Shown here: one piece after another, positions 51,471 through 59,772 of the stretch
Layout of the letters: every line of letters begins with the position of its first letter
Position numbering within the stretch: position 1 is the stretch's first letter
Assembly: GCA_039989475.1 (NCBI GenBank)
Contig: JBDXHU010000002.1
Location: forward strand, 62,001 to 126,000
Direction: 5' to 3'
Length of the DNA: 64,000 bases
Source of the DNA: JBDXHU01 sp039989475
Lineage (GTDB): Bacteria > Pseudomonadota > Gammaproteobacteria > Pseudomonadales > Halieaceae
Position numbers and translations under genes: made by a program
Notes under the pieces: generated by a model
Seen by the model: only the letters and a program-made list of their open reading frames with translations
What the model was told of the DNA's origin: nothing
Database searches by the model: none

Positions 51471-52643
51471 TTAAAGCTTGCCGAGCAGGGCGCCGCCGGT
51501 GGGAATGCCGACGCCGGAGGTGACCAGGGCATGGTTAATGTCCTTCTGCGGCTGGTTCACCGATTGACCCCGTACCAGGCGAGTGGCTTCGACGATGCCG
51601 TTGACCCCGTGAATATAGGCCTCGCTCAATTGACCACCGTGGGTGTTGGTGGGCAGGCGCCCGTCGATTTTAAGGGCGCCGTCTTTGACAAAATCACCGG
51701 ACTCGCCCAGGCCACAAAAGCCCCAGGCTTCCAATTGCCACAGCACGATGGGGGAGAAGGCGTCGTAGATAACAGCCGCATCAATGTCTTCCGGGCGCAG
51801 GCCGCTCATGGCGTAGGTGTTGCGCGCGGCGGTTTCCATTTCCGGAATACCGGCAAACTCATCGCGGTAGAAGGAGGTCATTTGCTCCTGGTCCTTGCCC
51901 GCACACTGGGCAACACCGCGCACGCTGACGCCGGGTTGCTGCAAGTCCCGGGCCCGCTCCGGAGTGGTAACAATAATTGCCGAGCCGCCGTCGCTTTCCA
52001 TGCAACAGTCGAGTAGTTGCAGGGGGTCGGCAATCCAGCGCTGGGCGTCGTACTCGGCCCGGTCAAAGGTCTGCCCGTAAAAGAAGGCGGCGGGGTTATT
52101 GGCGCCGTAATCGCGGGTGGCCTTGGCCACCTCGTACAGCGCGTCCTTGGTGACACCGGTATTGTGCATCCAGCGCTGGGTGAACATGGCCACCCAGCTG
52201 GCGGGTGTCAGTAATCCATAGGGCATGTACCAGCCCCAGTGAATGGCATCGGCGGTGGTGATTTCTCCGGAGACTCCGCTGGAAAAGCGATGGCCGCTGC
52301 GGCCATTCAGGGCCCGGTACACCGCGACCGTTTCGGCCATGCCGGTGGCGACTGCCATCACCGCCTGGTGCAGAGTGCCGGTGGCAGCACCGCCACCGTA
52401 GTGGGCGCGACCGAAGAAGGTCAGCTCGCCGCAGCCCAGGGCGCGGGCGACCTCGATCTCATCGCTGGTGTCCATGGTGAAGGTGGCCATGCCATCAATA
52501 GCACTGGGGTGCAGGCCGGCGTCATCACAGGCGGCTTTGACCGCCTGTATGGCCAGGTTCAGTTCCGATACACCGGAATTCTTGCTGAACTCGGTGTTGG
52601 CGACACCCACGATTACGGCCTTGTCTTTTATGTTTGCAACCAT
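51471..52643 (-). CDS. Thiolase-fold aldolase/lipid-transfer protein (Ltp2-like)
   Basis: A 390-residue thiolase-superfamily protein resembling Ltp2-type retro-aldolases that shorten steroid side chains. The thiolase nucleophile cysteine is absent: the corresponding stretch is HYGGGAATG (81-89). Two tyrosines, Tyr293 in VIYDAFSP and Tyr343 in SEAYIHG, sit where such aldolases have their active-site tyrosines, and NTHGGQLSEAY is the family hallmark. It lies 2 bases after a MaoC-type gene and downstream of a DUF35 protein, the known partner type. An ordinary thiolase role is unlikely. Confidence 0.85.
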   Translation of the reverse strand: MVANIKDKAVIVGVANTEFSKNSGVSELNLAIQAVKAACDDAGLHPSAIDGMATFTMDTSDEIEVARALGCGELTFFGRAHYGGGAATGTLHQAVMAVATGMAETVAVYRALNGRSGHRFSSGVSGEITTADAIHWGWYMPYGLLTPASWVAMFTQRWMHNTGVTKDALYEVAKATRDYGANNPAAFFYGQTFDRAEYDAQRWIADPLQLLDCCMESDGGSAIIVTTPERARDLQQPGVSVRGVAQCAGKDQEQMTSFYRDEFAGIPEMETAARNTYAMSGLRPEDIDAAVIYDAFSPIVLWQLEAWGFCGLGESGDFVKDGALKIDGRLPTNTHGGQLSEAYIHGVNGIVEATRLVRGQSVNQPQKDINHALVTSGVGIPTGGALLGKL

Positions 52644-52645
52644 GA

Positions 52646-53077
52646 TCAGGCCTCCCGCGGCAGTTCCAGTTGGACGGTGCCCTGCATATGCATGCCCCAG
52701 ATATTGTTTTCCCCCAGCACTTCGATATCAACCACGCCCTTGGCATCATCCTTGGCTTTTACTTCACCGGACACGGTCATGATCATGCCCGGTATATTGG
52801 GTGCGCCCAGCTTGATATCCAGGGATTTCACCACGGCCTCCGGGCCGCTCCAGTCGGTGGCGAATCGGGTCATGATGCCCTGGCTGGTGAGAATGTTCAT
52901 AAACACATCGGGCAGACCCGCGGCCAGCGCGGTGGCCTTGTTATGGTGCACCGGTTCATAGTCACGGGTGGCGATCGCGGCGCCCACCACCAGCCCGGTA
53001 GTGATGTCAATTTCCAGAGATGGCAGCTCGTCGCCGACAGAGACGGCGTCGTAAGCCAGGGTCTTGTAGTCGCTCAT
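52646..53077 (-). CDS. MaoC-like enoyl-CoA hydratase subunit (ChsH1-like)
   Basis: A 143-residue hot-dog protein with the hydratase 2-type motif RDYEPVHHNK (about 38-47). It is the counterpart of ChsH1, which combines with ChsH2 into a steroid side-chain hydratase. It overlaps the MaoC/DUF35 gene by four bases at its start and precedes the aldolase by 2 bases, so the three proteins are probably made together. Confidence 0.85.
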   Translation of the reverse strand: MSDYKTLAYDAVSVGDELPSLEIDITTGLVVGAAIATRDYEPVHHNKATALAAGLPDVFMNILTSQGIMTRFATDWSGPEAVVKSLDIKLGAPNIPGMIMTVSGEVKAKDDAKGVVDIEVLGENNIWGMHMQGTVQLELPREA

Positions 53078-54048
53078 GAGCTGGAATCTCCTGCAGGATA
53101 AAACTGCGGCAGCATGGTTTTCTCGTCCAGCTGTTCCACCTTTCCTTTAACTTTCATGCCGATGTGCACAGCTGCTGGTTCACAGCCGACGATATTTGCA
53201 ACCAGGTTTGTGTCTTCTCCCAGCTTGATCACCGCGCACAGCAAGGGATATTGGTAGCCCGGTATTTTGGGGTGGTGGATCTGGGTGTGACTTAGCACCT
53301 CGCCGTCCAGGCTTGACTGGATCGAGTCCCACTCCATGGACTGGCACTCGCCACACATGGGGCGCGGCGGGTGGCGCAGGGTCTGGCAACTTTTACAGCG
53401 TTGTATCAGGACTTTCCCCTCATCGCAGGCATCCCACCACCACTTGTTGTCATGGCCTCGCGGTGAGGTAATGCGAGTAGGAACCTCCAGCGCTTGTGTG
53501 TCATCGCTGGCCGCGGCCTGGACCTCGGCGGGGATAAACTTCAGGACCCGGAAGCGCTGGCTGCCCAGTGTGTCGCCGTGCTGATCGGTGAAGGTGGCCA
53601 GGGTCTCGAAGAAATAGCCAATCCCCCGGGCGGTGGCCTTTTGCTCCGAGATGCTGTCGATCACCATCTCGATGTGGACGGTATCCCCCAGGCTGGCCTC
53701 TTTTTCATAGTGCTGGGTGACATTGGTACCCAGGGTGCCAGTAAAGCCATTGGCATCGAACAAGCGTACCAGGTCGCTCTGGGCATCCGGGCTGCGATCA
53801 GTGGCAGCGGCAATGCCTTCCTGGTTCCAGCAATAGAGCATGGCCGGTGGCGCTATGGTCCTGCCGCGAGCGCTCTGTGCGGCCCAGGCTTCATCCTGGT
53901 AAGCCGGATTAGTGTCGCCGACGGCTTCGGCCCAGTGCCGGATCATGGCGGCGTTAACCGCGTCTTTGGCCGCCGTGCGGGCACAAACCTCACGCCCGAC
54001 ATAGGCATGGATCTGCTGTTCGAAGCCTTGTTGCTCTTCTGGTGTCAT
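53074..54048 (-). CDS. MaoC-like hot-dog fused to DUF35 OB-fold (ChsH2-like)
   Basis: The start ATG 54048 (MTPEEQQ), with AGGA upstream, gives 324 residues; the frame is open to 54150 but the extra N-terminus looks unconserved. Residues 1-160 form a FAS1/MaoC-like hot-dog domain (GDTNPAYQDE). Then comes a DUF35 part with a zinc ribbon (Cys218, Cys221, Cys232, Cys235) and an OB fold. This fusion is that of ChsH2, whose hot-dog half pairs with ChsH1 and whose DUF35 half binds the aldolase Ltp2. All three partners lie here in order. Confidence 0.9.
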   Translation of the reverse strand: MTPEEQQGFEQQIHAYVGREVCARTAAKDAVNAAMIRHWAEAVGDTNPAYQDEAWAAQSARGRTIAPPAMLYCWNQEGIAAATDRSPDAQSDLVRLFDANGFTGTLGTNVTQHYEKEASLGDTVHIEMVIDSISEQKATARGIGYFFETLATFTDQHGDTLGSQRFRVLKFIPAEVQAAASDDTQALEVPTRITSPRGHDNKWWWDACDEGKVLIQRCKSCQTLRHPPRPMCGECQSMEWDSIQSSLDGEVLSHTQIHHPKIPGYQYPLLCAVIKLGEDTNLVANIVGCEPAAVHIGMKVKGKVEQLDEKTMLPQFYPAGDSSS

Positions 54049-54254
54049 TACTGCGTGTCCTGTGCCGATATCAGCTTGAAGGGAGCTGAGCATAAACCCG
54101 CGGTTCCGTCGCAAGCAAGGCGCTGGACCGGCTCTCGCCACTTGGTTCATATAGTTGACTGTCGTCGTGTAAATAGGTGGTCGCGATGATCTGTGACGGG
54201 CCTGCCGGACTTTATTGCTACACTGAAGCCAGCTAATAACAGGGAGAAGGCCAG

Positions 54255-55415
54255 GTGGGCGATATTCACTTTCATCCGGAGGCGCTGGTTGAGGCGGCCA
54301 TGGAGAACACCGGCTTCAGTGACTTCGGTGACTTGCCCTACCGGCCCGGTCTGAATGCGCTCTGCGAGACCTACGAGCGCAATATTCAGGACTCCGACGG
54401 ACGCAAGCGCTGTGCGGAGCGCCTGGTTAACCTGTTATCGGTGCGCCTGCGCTGCGAACATGCCTTCGCCACCATTCCTGCTATTGCCGAGCAGCCCATT
54501 GAGGCGCCGATCTTTGTCACCGGTTTACCCCGCTCTGGCACCTCAGCCCTGATCAACCTGCTCAGCGCGGCGCCGGAAAACCGGGGCTTGCTGCAGTGGG
54601 AAGTGCAGTTTCCCGATCCCTGGCCGGAGCTCCCGCCCGGTACCGAGGATCCACGCTACCCGCACCTGGTGAAGGCGCTGGCGCAACACCAGGACCCGGA
54701 ATTCCAGAAAATTCACTACGTGGACGCCGACACGCCGGAAGAGTGTGTGTTGATTCACGCCTACGCCTTCAGCGGTGTGCAGCTGGGTTTCGAAATTATG
54801 CTGGAACCCTATCGCAGCTGGCTGCTGGCACAGGACCTGGAGCCGATGTACGCCTACCAGAAACGGCAGTTACAGATGCTGAACTGGCGCAACCCCGGCC
54901 AGCGCTGGGTATTGAAAGCGCCGGCCCATATGTGGGGCATCGACGCGATTCTCAAGGTGTTTCCCGATGCGCGCTTTGTCTGGTGTCACCGCGACCCGGT
55001 GGCGGTGGTAGCCTCGATCAACAGTATGAACACGCAAGTGATGCGCATGTACGCCGGTGATTGCAGCCATATGGACCAGGCCGAGATTGGCAATGCGGTG
55101 ATGGAATGGTACGCGCAGTCGCTGGAGCAGGGCCTGGCTGCCAGGGCGTCGCTGGCGGATGAGCTGTTCGTCGACTGCTCGCAGGCGGAACTGGCGGCAA
55201 GCCCGATGGCGGTGCTTGAGCGTATTTATGGACAGTTTGACCTGGAGCTTGATGTCGAGGCGCGGGCAGCCATGCAAGCGCATGTGGACGCCAATCCAAA
55301 AGGCAAGCACGGCAAGCATAGCTACGACCTGGCAAGCTTCGGGCTCTCTGAATCGAAAGTACGTGAGCGCTTTGCTTTTTACACTGAAGCCGGGCTGTGG
55401 CCGCTCAGTGACTGA
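54255..55415 (+). CDS. Sulfotransferase-family protein
   Basis: A 386-residue protein with the PAPS-binding loop LPRSGTSALI (residues 91-100) and a 3'-phosphate-type segment around RFVWCHRDPVAVVAS. Family members transfer sulfate to hydroxyl groups of carbohydrates, steroids or other small molecules. The start is GTG 54255, behind AGGGAGAAGG. A sulfatase at 36242 and an anion transporter at 56282 are nearby, but no link is shown. The last 37 bases overlap the convergent esterase gene. The 206-base gap upstream holds only divergent promoter-like sequence. Confidence 0.85.
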   Translation: MGDIHFHPEALVEAAMENTGFSDFGDLPYRPGLNALCETYERNIQDSDGRKRCAERLVNLLSVRLRCEHAFATIPAIAEQPIEAPIFVTGLPRSGTSALINLLSAAPENRGLLQWEVQFPDPWPELPPGTEDPRYPHLVKALAQHQDPEFQKIHYVDADTPEECVLIHAYAFSGVQLGFEIMLEPYRSWLLAQDLEPMYAYQKRQLQMLNWRNPGQRWVLKAPAHMWGIDAILKVFPDARFVWCHRDPVAVVASINSMNTQVMRMYAGDCSHMDQAEIGNAVMEWYAQSLEQGLAARASLADELFVDCSQAELAASPMAVLERIYGQFDLELDVEARAAMQAHVDANPKGKHGKHSYDLASFGLSESKVRERFAFYTEAGLWPLSD

Positions 55416-56272
55416 ATCCAGCCACTGATTAAATCCATCGCCTGCTGGTGAGCGTCGGTGAGTCCTTCAGAGCAGACGAAACCATGCATCTCTCCAATGT
55501 AGAGCTGGTGGCTGCAATCGACGCCATGCCCAGACAGTTTCTGCGCGTATTCTGCCCCCTCATCGCGCAGCGGGTCGAGGCTTGCGGTAAGCACCAGCGC
55601 CGGTGCGACCCCCTCCGGTAGGGGCTGGGTCAGCGGTGTGGCCAGTCGATCAATGTCACCGTTCTCAGTGACACGTTTCTCGCCCAGGTAGTTATCCCAG
55701 AACCACACCATTAGCCCATAGGTTAATCCGTAACCTTTGCCATTTTCGATATGGGAGGCTGTTGGTGGCGTGTAATGGCGCACGGCCGGATAAATCAGAA
55801 TCTGCCCGGCGAGCTGGTCGGGTAGTTCAGTGGCGAGGGTGTTGGCGACCACCGCGGCCAGGTTGCCACCGGCACTGTCACCGGCGAGGAACACCTTGCT
55901 GTCTGCCTGCAGCAGTTCAGCGCGATGCTTGATGATCCAGCGAGTGGCGGCAACGCAGTCTTCAACGGCGGCCGGGAAGCGGTGTTCGGGAGCGAGGCGG
56001 TAGTCCAGGGCAATCACCATCGCCTGGTTCTTCTGCGCCAGTTGGCGGCAGAAGGGGTCGTGAGACTCCAGGTCGCCGATGACCCAGCCGCCGCCGTGAA
56101 TATAGATGATCACTCGCTGCGCGTTCTCGACCCGGTACTGCCGTACGGGTACCACGCCCGCCAACTCGAAGTCGCGCGTACTGACAGCGCTCATATCAAC
56201 CTTGCGCCAGGCGCGGCGATTTACCCAGCGGTAAAACCAGCGCAGAAGCAAAACCTTGAGCTTGTTGAACAT
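55379..56272 (-). CDS. Alpha/beta hydrolase, hormone-sensitive-lipase type esterase
   Basis: A 297-residue esterase. The oxyanion motif IHGGGWVIG and nucleophile motif GDSAGGN (serine) are seen, with Asp in LDPLRDEG and His in GEMHGF completing the triad. The N-terminus (LLLRWFYRWVNRR) is hydrophobic and basic and may contact the membrane. Substrates are usually short-chain or hydrophobic esters, and an ester-hydrolysing role downstream of the Baeyer-Villiger enzyme is possible but speculative. It is 9 bases after the transporter gene. Confidence 0.9.
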   Translation of the reverse strand: MFNKLKVLLLRWFYRWVNRRAWRKVDMSAVSTRDFELAGVVPVRQYRVENAQRVIIYIHGGGWVIGDLESHDPFCRQLAQKNQAMVIALDYRLAPEHRFPAAVEDCVAATRWIIKHRAELLQADSKVFLAGDSAGGNLAAVVANTLATELPDQLAGQILIYPAVRHYTPPTASHIENGKGYGLTYGLMVWFWDNYLGEKRVTENGDIDRLATPLTQPLPEGVAPALVLTASLDPLRDEGAEYAQKLSGHGVDCSHQLYIGEMHGFVCSEGLTDAHQQAMDLISGWIQSLSGHSPASV

Positions 56273-56281
56273 GATCCGCGG

Positions 56282-58015
56282 CTATCCGGTAAACGGAAAA
56301 ACGATGGGAATCAGGTAGATCACGGTGACGGTATAGACAATCGATACCGGCAGGCCGGCCCTGACATAATCGCGGAACTCATAGCCCGCCAGGTTTTGCA
56401 CCATCAGGTTGGTGGTGTAGCCGTAGGGGGTCAGGAAGCTGGCGCTGGCGCCGTAGGCCACGGCCATGACGAAGGGCATGAAGTTGAGGCCGTAGCTCTC
56501 GGCCAGGGCAAAGGCTATGGGAAAGCTCAGCGCCGCAGCCGCGTTATTGGTCATGATCTCGGTCAGGACCAGGGTCAGCAGGAAAATGCCGGCTATGGCT
56601 CCGTAGGGGCCGAGCCCGGCCAGGTAGTTATGGAAGCCGTCAGTCAACAGCATGACCAGTCCGGAATCATTCAACACCTGGGCCCAGATTAAGGCCGAGG
56701 CGATGATAAGCCAGAGCTCAAAGGGGAACCGGCGGCGCAATTCCTCGGCTTTCACCGTGCCCATCAGCAGCATGCCGGCCAGCAAAAAGGCCAGGCCCTT
56801 GAGCAGGGGTAAGAGTTCCAGGGTCGCCAGGGTGATTACGGTTACCAGGCCGAAGCTGACAAAGTAATTCTCAGCGCGGGACATGCGACTGGCATTGACC
56901 CCGTTTTGCACCACGAAGAAGTTCTTTTCGATGTTGCGTCGTTCACAGAAGTCCGGCCCGGTGGCGAGCATGAGTCGATCGCCGGCCTCGATGGTGATCT
57001 CACCCAGCTTGCCTGATAATCGCTTGCCGCCGCGGTGCAAGCCGACCACTGCGGCGTCGAACAGGGAGCGAAAGCCGGACTCCTTGATGGTTTTGCCCTC
57101 AACATTGGCGTTGGGCATGACGATGACTTCAGTCAGGTTTTGCTGCAGCAGGCCTTCTTCCACCGCGAACAGCTTGAGGCCGTCGAAGGCATCCAGCGCC
57201 TGCAGTTGGTTGATGTCACCGGAAAAGATCAGTTTATCTTCGGCCTCGATGACTTCTGAAGGGGTGACCGGGCTGATCAGGTGATCTGCGCGCACGATTT
57301 CCACCAGGAACAGGGTCTCCAGGTCGCGCAGCTTGTTGTCGATGACCGACTTGCCTATCAGTGAGGAGCCGGGGGTGACCTCGGCCTCAATCAGGTATTC
57401 CGCCACCGTCACTTCCTCGGCCGGGTAGGCGGGCAGTGCCTTCTTGCTGGTCACCACGATCACCACCAGTCCGAGGAAGGATGCACTGAAGCCCACGATC
57501 AGGAAGTCGAAGAAGGCCAGTCCCTGCCCGGTGGCGTCCTCGAGAAAGCTGGACACAATCAGGTTGGTGGAGGTACCGATCAGGGTCATGGTGCCGCCTA
57601 GAATCGCCATATAGGACAGCGGGATCAGCAGCTTGGACGCGGGGTGATGCGGGTTGTTGCGTATGGTGTTGGCCAGTGTTGCCACCACCGCGGTGTTGTT
57701 GATGATGGCTGAGAACAGCGCCGTGACCACGCCCAGTCTTAGCAGGCTTTTCTTGTATCCCGGGTCGATGAGGCGGCCAGCCAGGTCGTTGAGCCAGCTC
57801 AGCTTCTCAATGCCGACCGATACCAGTAATAACAACACCAGCGTCACCAGGCCGGGATTGGCCGCCCGACGCAGCACATCCTCGGTACTGACCAGGCCCG
57901 CCAGGTAACAGGCCAGCATGGTCAGGGCGAATACCCAGGCTGCGGACCAGCGGGTGAACACCAGGCCGTAGATGAGCCAGAGGAAAAGCCCGGCGGTTAG
58001 CAATTGTAGCCACAT
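56282..58015 (-). CDS. SLC13/DASS-type anion transporter with two RCK_C domains
   Basis: A 577-residue transporter of the divalent anion:sodium symporter class. Two membrane halves (about residues 1-190 and 395-577) with the repeated-type motifs INNTAVVATL and GTSTNLIV, then MTNNAAAALSFP and YGYTTNLMV, flank two soluble TrkA-C/RCK_C domains (~205-290 and 300-385). Relatives transport sulfate, dicarboxylates or other anions; the substrate is not identifiable. It precedes the esterase gene by 9 bases. Confidence 0.88.
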   Translation of the reverse strand: MWLQLLTAGLFLWLIYGLVFTRWSAAWVFALTMLACYLAGLVSTEDVLRRAANPGLVTLVLLLLVSVGIEKLSWLNDLAGRLIDPGYKKSLLRLGVVTALFSAIINNTAVVATLANTIRNNPHHPASKLLIPLSYMAILGGTMTLIGTSTNLIVSSFLEDATGQGLAFFDFLIVGFSASFLGLVVIVVTSKKALPAYPAEEVTVAEYLIEAEVTPGSSLIGKSVIDNKLRDLETLFLVEIVRADHLISPVTPSEVIEAEDKLIFSGDINQLQALDAFDGLKLFAVEEGLLQQNLTEVIVMPNANVEGKTIKESGFRSLFDAAVVGLHRGGKRLSGKLGEITIEAGDRLMLATGPDFCERRNIEKNFFVVQNGVNASRMSRAENYFVSFGLVTVITLATLELLPLLKGLAFLLAGMLLMGTVKAEELRRRFPFELWLIIASALIWAQVLNDSGLVMLLTDGFHNYLAGLGPYGAIAGIFLLTLVLTEIMTNNAAAALSFPIAFALAESYGLNFMPFVMAVAYGASASFLTPYGYTTNLMVQNLAGYEFRDYVRAGLPVSIVYTVTVIYLIPIVFPFTG

Positions 58016-58069
58016 GGGGCAGCATGTTCCCTGACTGAAGGTGGAAACTCAAGCTCGCGCAGAGTGCAT

Positions 58070-58097
58070 TTGCCATTATTCGGAGGTGCCCTAGAAT
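58070..58097 (+). promoter_or_regulatory. Sigma-70-type promoter of the DDN-family gene
   Basis: TTGCCA (58070-58075) and TAGAAT (58092-58097) are 16 bases apart and each match the consensus at five of six positions. An AAGGAG ribosome-binding site follows, with the start at 58125. Confidence 0.65.
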
Positions 58098-58124
58098 AGG
58101 CGCCCCGGTAAGGAGACTATAACT

Positions 58125-58574
58125 ATGGCTGAAAATCCCATGAGCCCCGGTGAATACAAGTTCACCCGGATATTTATTCGCGTGTTCGCGAAACTTAACG
58201 TGGCGGTGTATCGCCTCAGCGGCGGTCGCCTGTGGAAAAGCGCCTTCGGTAGACCCATCTGCCTGGTGAAAATGACCGGTGCTAAATCCGGCAAGATACG
58301 CTGGACCCCGGTCATGTATGTGCCCTGGAAGGACGGGGTGATTATTGTCGCCTCGCTTGGAGGTGCCCCAAAAAATCCGGTCTGGTATTACAACCTGGTG
58401 GCCCATCCCCAGGTGGAAGTGCTGGTGAACGGCAAGACCACCGCGCTGACCGCGCGTCAGGTGTATGGCGAGGAGCGCATGGCGGTATGGCCGACCTGCG
58501 TCGAACACTATCCTGACTATGCCGATTACCAGGCGCGTACCGATCGTGAGATACCTGTTTTTATTTGTGAGTAG
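58125..58574 (+). CDS. DDN-family nitroreductase/quinone reductase-like protein
   Basis: A 149-residue split-barrel protein of the deazaflavin-dependent nitroreductase (DDN) family, recognised from LVKMTGAKSGKIRWTPVMYV and NPVWYYNLVAHPQVEV. Characterised mycobacterial members use F420H2; the cofactor of proteobacterial members is uncertain. The N-terminus is short and amphipathic. It has its own promoter and lies 19 bases before an aminotransferase gene. Confidence 0.85.
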   Translation: MAENPMSPGEYKFTRIFIRVFAKLNVAVYRLSGGRLWKSAFGRPICLVKMTGAKSGKIRWTPVMYVPWKDGVIIVASLGGAPKNPVWYYNLVAHPQVEVLVNGKTTALTARQVYGEERMAVWPTCVEHYPDYADYQARTDREIPVFICE

Positions 58575-58593
58575 CTGTAGAGAGATCCTGTAG

Positions 58594-59760
58594 ATGAGTT
58601 TTTATCCCCCCCGCAGAACCCTGATGGGCCCCGGCCCCTCGGATGTTAACCCCCGTATCAGTAATGCCCTGGCGCGACCCACCATTGGCCACCTGGACCC
58701 GGCTTTTATCCAGTTGATGGATGAGATCAAGGCGCTGCTGCAATACGCCTTCCAGACTACCAATGAGCTGACCCTGCCTGTATCGGCGCCAGGTTCGGCC
58801 GGCATGGAAAGCTGTTTCGTCAATTTGCTGGAGCCCGGTGACAAGGCTATCGTCTGCCAGAACGGCGTGTTTGGCGGCCGCATGAAAGAGAACGTCACCC
58901 GCTGTGGCGCCGAAGCCATCATGGTGGAGGACGAATGGGGCAGGGCGATTGACCTCGATAAGGTCGCTGCCGCCATTGCCGCTCATCCCGATGCCAGGGT
59001 GTTGGCCTTTGTCCACGCGGAAACCTCCACCGGTGTGCAGAGCGATGCGGCAGGCCTGTGTCGCCTGGCAGCCGAGGCGGGCATGCTGTCCATTGTGGAT
59101 ACTGTGACCGGCCTGGGCGGGATTGAGGTGGCGGTCGATGCCTGGGGCGCGGATGCGGTCTATTCCGGCAGCCAGAAGTGTCTGTCCTGCGTGCCGGGCT
59201 TGTCGCCGGTGACATTCTCCGAGCGGGCGGCTGAGGTGATTTGCAATCGCAAGCAGCCGGTACAGAGCTGGTTTCTGGACCTGAACCTGGTGATGGGCTA
59301 TTGGGGTGGTTCCGCCAAGCGCGCCTATCACCACACCGCGCCGATCAACGCGCTTTATGGCCTGCACGAGGCCCTGACGATTTTGAAAGAAGAGGGCCTG
59401 GAAGAAGCCTTTGCACGTCATGCTCACAATCACCAGGCGCTCAAGGCCGGGCTGGAGGCCATGGGCCTGTCACTGGTGGTCGCCGAGGCGGATCGCCTGC
59501 CACAGCTCAACCTGGTCGGTGTTCCCGAAGGCGTAGATGAGGCTTTGGTACGCAGTGTCCTGTTGAACGACTTCGACCTGGAAATTGGTGCCGGTCTCGG
59601 TGCCCTGGCGGGCAAGGTGTGGCGTATCGGCCTGATGGGTTACGCCAGCAACCCAACCAATGTGCGCCTGTGCCTGGCGGCGCTGGAAACGGCACTCAAT
59701 GCCCAGGGGCAGGGCGTGTCGGGTGCGGTGGCAGCCGCAGATGCGGTGTACGGTTCTTAA
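58594..59760 (+). CDS. Class V aminotransferase, alanine/serine-glyoxylate type
   Basis: A 388-residue PLP enzyme of the AGXT/SGAT group. It starts with the family block LMGPGPSDVNP, carries VDTVTGLGG, and the PLP lysine is Lys195 in SGSQKCLSC. Likely reaction: transfer of an amino group from alanine or serine to glyoxylate, but related enzymes use other donors. It follows the DDN gene and converges with an acyl-CoA dehydrogenase gene 12 bases away. Confidence 0.88.
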   Translation: MSFYPPRRTLMGPGPSDVNPRISNALARPTIGHLDPAFIQLMDEIKALLQYAFQTTNELTLPVSAPGSAGMESCFVNLLEPGDKAIVCQNGVFGGRMKENVTRCGAEAIMVEDEWGRAIDLDKVAAAIAAHPDARVLAFVHAETSTGVQSDAAGLCRLAAEAGMLSIVDTVTGLGGIEVAVDAWGADAVYSGSQKCLSCVPGLSPVTFSERAAEVICNRKQPVQSWFLDLNLVMGYWGGSAKRAYHHTAPINALYGLHEALTILKEEGLEEAFARHAHNHQALKAGLEAMGLSLVVAEADRLPQLNLVGVPEGVDEALVRSVLLNDFDLEIGAGLGALAGKVWRIGLMGYASNPTNVRLCLAALETALNAQGQGVSGAVAAADAVYGS

Positions 59761-59772
59761 GCGTCCAAATCG

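Noticed and set aside
50563..51474. 303-codon plus-strand frame opposite the monooxygenase
   Set aside because: It runs antisense to the BVMO fingerprint region and across the hairpin; no motif.
54130..54180. TTGACT near 54143 as a promoter box for the sulfotransferase
   Set aside because: The nearest A/T-rich -10 candidate is only about 9 bases away, and later TACACT has no matching -35.
58561..59433. 290-codon minus-strand frame opposite the aminotransferase
   Set aside because: It is antisense to a clear class V aminotransferase.
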